From the NCBI RefSeq assembly GCF_965216485.1, contig NZ_OZ244162.1, positions 1,860,001 to 1,924,000 of the forward strand: a stretch of 64,000 nt of DNA. The letters run 5' to 3'. The notes beneath the pieces are model-generated. The model did not search any database, was not told the origin of the DNA, and saw only the letters and a program-made list of their open reading frames with translations. Made by a program: the position numbers and the translations under genes. The DNA is from Algiphilus sp965216485 (GTDB lineage Bacteria; Pseudomonadota; Gammaproteobacteria; Nevskiales; Nevskiaceae). Below are positions 62,189 to 64,000 of this stretch, one piece after another (positions within the stretch are counted from its first letter, which is position 1; each line of letters begins with the position of its first letter).

Positions 62189-63817
62189 GTGCAGCAGAAA
62201 ACAAGAAATCCAACCGGTTGGGGCTTCATCGAGGACGCCATGAGTCCGGCCGAGCGCAAGGCATTGATTCCGATGGCGGGTACGCTATTTGGCGGGCAGT
62301 TGCCGGAGGCCGAGGCAGCGCCCACCGCTGCCGACATTGCCCTGCCGCCCTCACGGTTGCGCATCCCGGAGTCCCTGGCCCATGTGCTGAGTGATGACCA
62401 CGACGCCCGCGTTCTGCACGCACGCGGCCGCAGCTATCCGGATCTGGTGGCGCTGCGCCAGCGTGCGTTGGCGGAGGCGCCCGATGTGGTCGCTACCCCG
62501 AACAGCGAACAGGCGCTGCTCGACGTGCTCGATTGGTGCGCGCGTTGCAAGGCTGCGGTGATTCCCTTCGGTGGTGGCTCCAGCGTCGTGGGTGGGGTCA
62601 ATGCCGAGGGCATGGAGGCTTTTGGCGGTGTCGTCACGCTGTCCCTTCAGGCCATGGACGGGATACACGACATCGACCCGCGTGCCGCGACCGTGCACGC
62701 TGGCGCCGGCATCCTCGGCCCGGCGCTGGAGTCGGCCGTCAAGGCGCAGGGTCTGGCGATACGGCACTTCCCGCAGTCCTACTTTCATTCCTCGCTGGGG
62801 GGCTGGGTGGCAACCCGGGGCGCCGGGCATTTCTCGACGCAGCACGCCAAGATCGAGGACCGAGTGCAGGCGCTTCGCGTGGTGCTGCCCGACGGACGCA
62901 TCGCGGAAACCCAGCGGCTGCCCGCTGGCAGCGTGGGGGTGGACCCGAACCGCCTCTGGTGCGGTTCGGAAGGCGCACTGGGCATCATCACTTCGGTGTG
63001 GCTGCGCTGCGTGCGCGAGCCGCAGCATCGTGTGGGCTGCGGCATCGCTTTCGATGACTTTCCCTCGGCGCTGGAAGCGGCGCGTACGCTGCTGCAGTCG
63101 GGCATCTATCCCACTCAGCTGCGGATTCTGGATCCCTATGAGCACATGATTTCGCGGCTCATGGCGGGCCGCTCCGCCAAGGGCGCACTGATGGTGCTGG
63201 CCTTTGAATCCGCGGGCGCTCCGGTCGATGCCCTCATGCAGGCCGCGCAGGCGATCGCGGCCGAACACGGTGGGCAGGTGCAGCAGGGCGGTGACAGCGA
63301 TGGCACCGGCGATTGGAAGAACACCTTCTTCCGTCAGCCCTACCTGCGCGATGCCATGCTCGATCACGCCGGCGTGGTCGATACCTTCGAGACGGCCGTG
63401 CTGTGGTCGCAACTCCCCGATGCCTATCACGGCATCCGGCAGCGCGTGCTCGATGCCCTGCAGCGCGAATGCGGTGGCGGTGCGGTCACCTGTCGCGTCA
63501 CCCACGTCTACAGCGACGGTTGCTGTCTCTACTTCGGATTCTTCGCCCCCGGACGACGCGATGCGCTGGCCGCACAGTGGCAGGCGATCCGCGATGCTGC
63601 TGCCGAGGCGGTGACCGCCTTCGGCGGAACCGCCTCCCATCATCATGCGATGGGCCGCATGCATCGCGGATATGCCCGTGACGAGCTGCCGGAAGCCTTC
63701 ATTGACGCCTTGCATGGAGCGCGCTCGCGGCTGGACCCGGACGGCCGCATGAATCCGGGTCTGCTGCCTGAGCCCATGCGCGCTACCATGCCGGCAACAC
63801 AAGGGAGCCGTTCATGA
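62189..63817 (+). CDS. Alkyl-DHAP-synthase-like FAD-binding oxidase
   Basis: 542 residues, GTG start with AAGGGGAG 6 bases before. FAD_binding_4 region: VIPFGGGSSVVGGV (~127-140), an SLGGWVATRGAG segment (~207) and CGSEGALGIITSVWLR (~254). A late cysteine-rich stretch YSDGCCLYFGF (~440) and the AGPS-type ASHHHAMGRMHRGY (~486) align with the active site of alkyldihydroxyacetone-phosphate synthase. AGPS makes the ether bond of ether lipids by swapping an acyl for an alkyl chain. Followed by an SDR with ATGA overlap. Confidence 0.88.
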   Translation: MQQKTRNPTGWGFIEDAMSPAERKALIPMAGTLFGGQLPEAEAAPTAADIALPPSRLRIPESLAHVLSDDHDARVLHARGRSYPDLVALRQRALAEAPDVVATPNSEQALLDVLDWCARCKAAVIPFGGGSSVVGGVNAEGMEAFGGVVTLSLQAMDGIHDIDPRAATVHAGAGILGPALESAVKAQGLAIRHFPQSYFHSSLGGWVATRGAGHFSTQHAKIEDRVQALRVVLPDGRIAETQRLPAGSVGVDPNRLWCGSEGALGIITSVWLRCVREPQHRVGCGIAFDDFPSALEAARTLLQSGIYPTQLRILDPYEHMISRLMAGRSAKGALMVLAFESAGAPVDALMQAAQAIAAEHGGQVQQGGDSDGTGDWKNTFFRQPYLRDAMLDHAGVVDTFETAVLWSQLPDAYHGIRQRVLDALQRECGGGAVTCRVTHVYSDGCCLYFGFFAPGRRDALAAQWQAIRDAAAEAVTAFGGTASHHHAMGRMHRGYARDELPEAFIDALHGARSRLDPDGRMNPGLLPEPMRATMPATQGSRS

Positions 63818-64000
63818 CCAACATCGATGCAAAGGCGCCGGTCTGCGTCACCGGGGCATCAGGCTATATCGCGGGCTGGATCGTCCGCTATCTGCTGGAA
63901 GAGGGCTATACCGTGCACGCCACGGTACGCGACCCCTCCAAGCAGAGCAGCGTCGGCCACCTTCAGGCCATCGCCGAAGCGCAGCCCGGCACGCTCAAGC
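63814..64000 (+). CDS. Extended SDR / NAD-dependent epimerase-reductase, 3' truncated by window
   Basis: Only the first 62 codons are visible. ATG overlaps the previous stop (ATGA) and AAGGGAG precedes it. The Rossmann motif CVTGASGYIAGWIVRYLLEEG is followed by HATVRDPS, the pattern of dihydroflavonol-4-reductase-like or 3-beta-hydroxysteroid-type extended SDRs. Coupled to the AGPS-like enzyme, so a lipid-linked keto reductase is likely. The full gene lies beyond the window. Confidence 0.85.
   Translation, partial: MTNIDAKAPVCVTGASGYIAGWIVRYLLEEGYTVHATVRDPSKQSSVGHLQAIAEAQPGTLK

Overview
The window is GC-rich (about two thirds G+C by eye), densely coded chromosomal DNA. The neighbourhoods point to a gammaproteobacterium: rplY-pth-ychF, prs with tRNA-Gln next to ispE-lolB, hemA-prfA-prmC, hda next to an AI-2E/PerM permease and purM-purN, and hslR. 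lolB and hda together make Proteobacteria secure. A Nevskiales/Xanthomonadales/Chromatiales-like lineage is a guess. No insertion sequence, CRISPR array, rRNA or phage gene was seen. The one RNA gene is tRNA-Gln(UUG). No stretch longer than about 170 bases lacks a gene.

Region 1 (1-22194) is a probable specialised-lipid or polyketide locus. It starts inside a multidomain synthase ending KR-dehydratase. A KS-AT-dehydratase-phosphopantetheinyl transferase protein follows, then an alkaline-phosphatase-superfamily protein, a stand-alone acyl carrier protein and an alpha/beta hydrolase whose start overlaps the ACP stop. Two secreted lipoprotein esterases of PHB-depolymerase type, a RebM/EryG-like methyltransferase and a hexapeptide acyltransferase complete the + strand block. 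A convergent - strand block begins with a TolC-like channel. It continues with a fusion of a degenerate M50-protease-like membrane domain and an HlyD adaptor, a large orphan protein, a sulfotransferase-like protein without its usual cofactor residues, and a tandem class III CoA-transferase. The last four genes overlap by 4 bases at every junction, so they look translationally coupled. My reading is that region 1 makes, tailors, releases and exports an acyl or polyketide product. The + block lacks an identified pump and the - block lacks an identified substrate, so they may belong together.

Region 2 (22248-47968) is mainly housekeeping. It holds cfa, ychF, pth, rplY, prs, tRNA-Gln, ispE, lolB and a TPR lipoprotein on -, then divergently hemA, prfA, prmC, a JAMM peptidase, proS, a lytic transglycosylase, a penicillin-acylase-family enzyme, an outer-membrane barrel, wrbA and a DUF2069 protein on +. 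After these come hda and perM (-), purM, purN and a DUF3108 protein (+), and a NUDIX/metallo-beta-lactamase fusion, hslR and an iron-sulfur-type cysH (-).

Region 3 (48065-64000) is mixed. It has fxsA, two tandem MltF-like lytic transglycosylases, a UMF1-type MFS carrier, a PHP phosphoesterase, a PQQ- and haem-containing alcohol dehydrogenase, a GST, an M14-family peptidase, a lipoprotein esterase and a saccharopine-dehydrogenase-like reductase. The end is an AraC regulator divergent from a lipid operon: fatty-acid hydroxylase, alkyl-DHAP-synthase-like FAD enzyme and an SDR cut by the window edge. This last operon suggests ether-lipid or hydroxylated-lipid metabolism.

Many genes use GTG or TTG starts and share ATGA/GTGA/TTGA junctions. 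Starts given here were often moved downstream of the longest open frame, using ribosome binding sites, signal peptides or overlap with the preceding stop.
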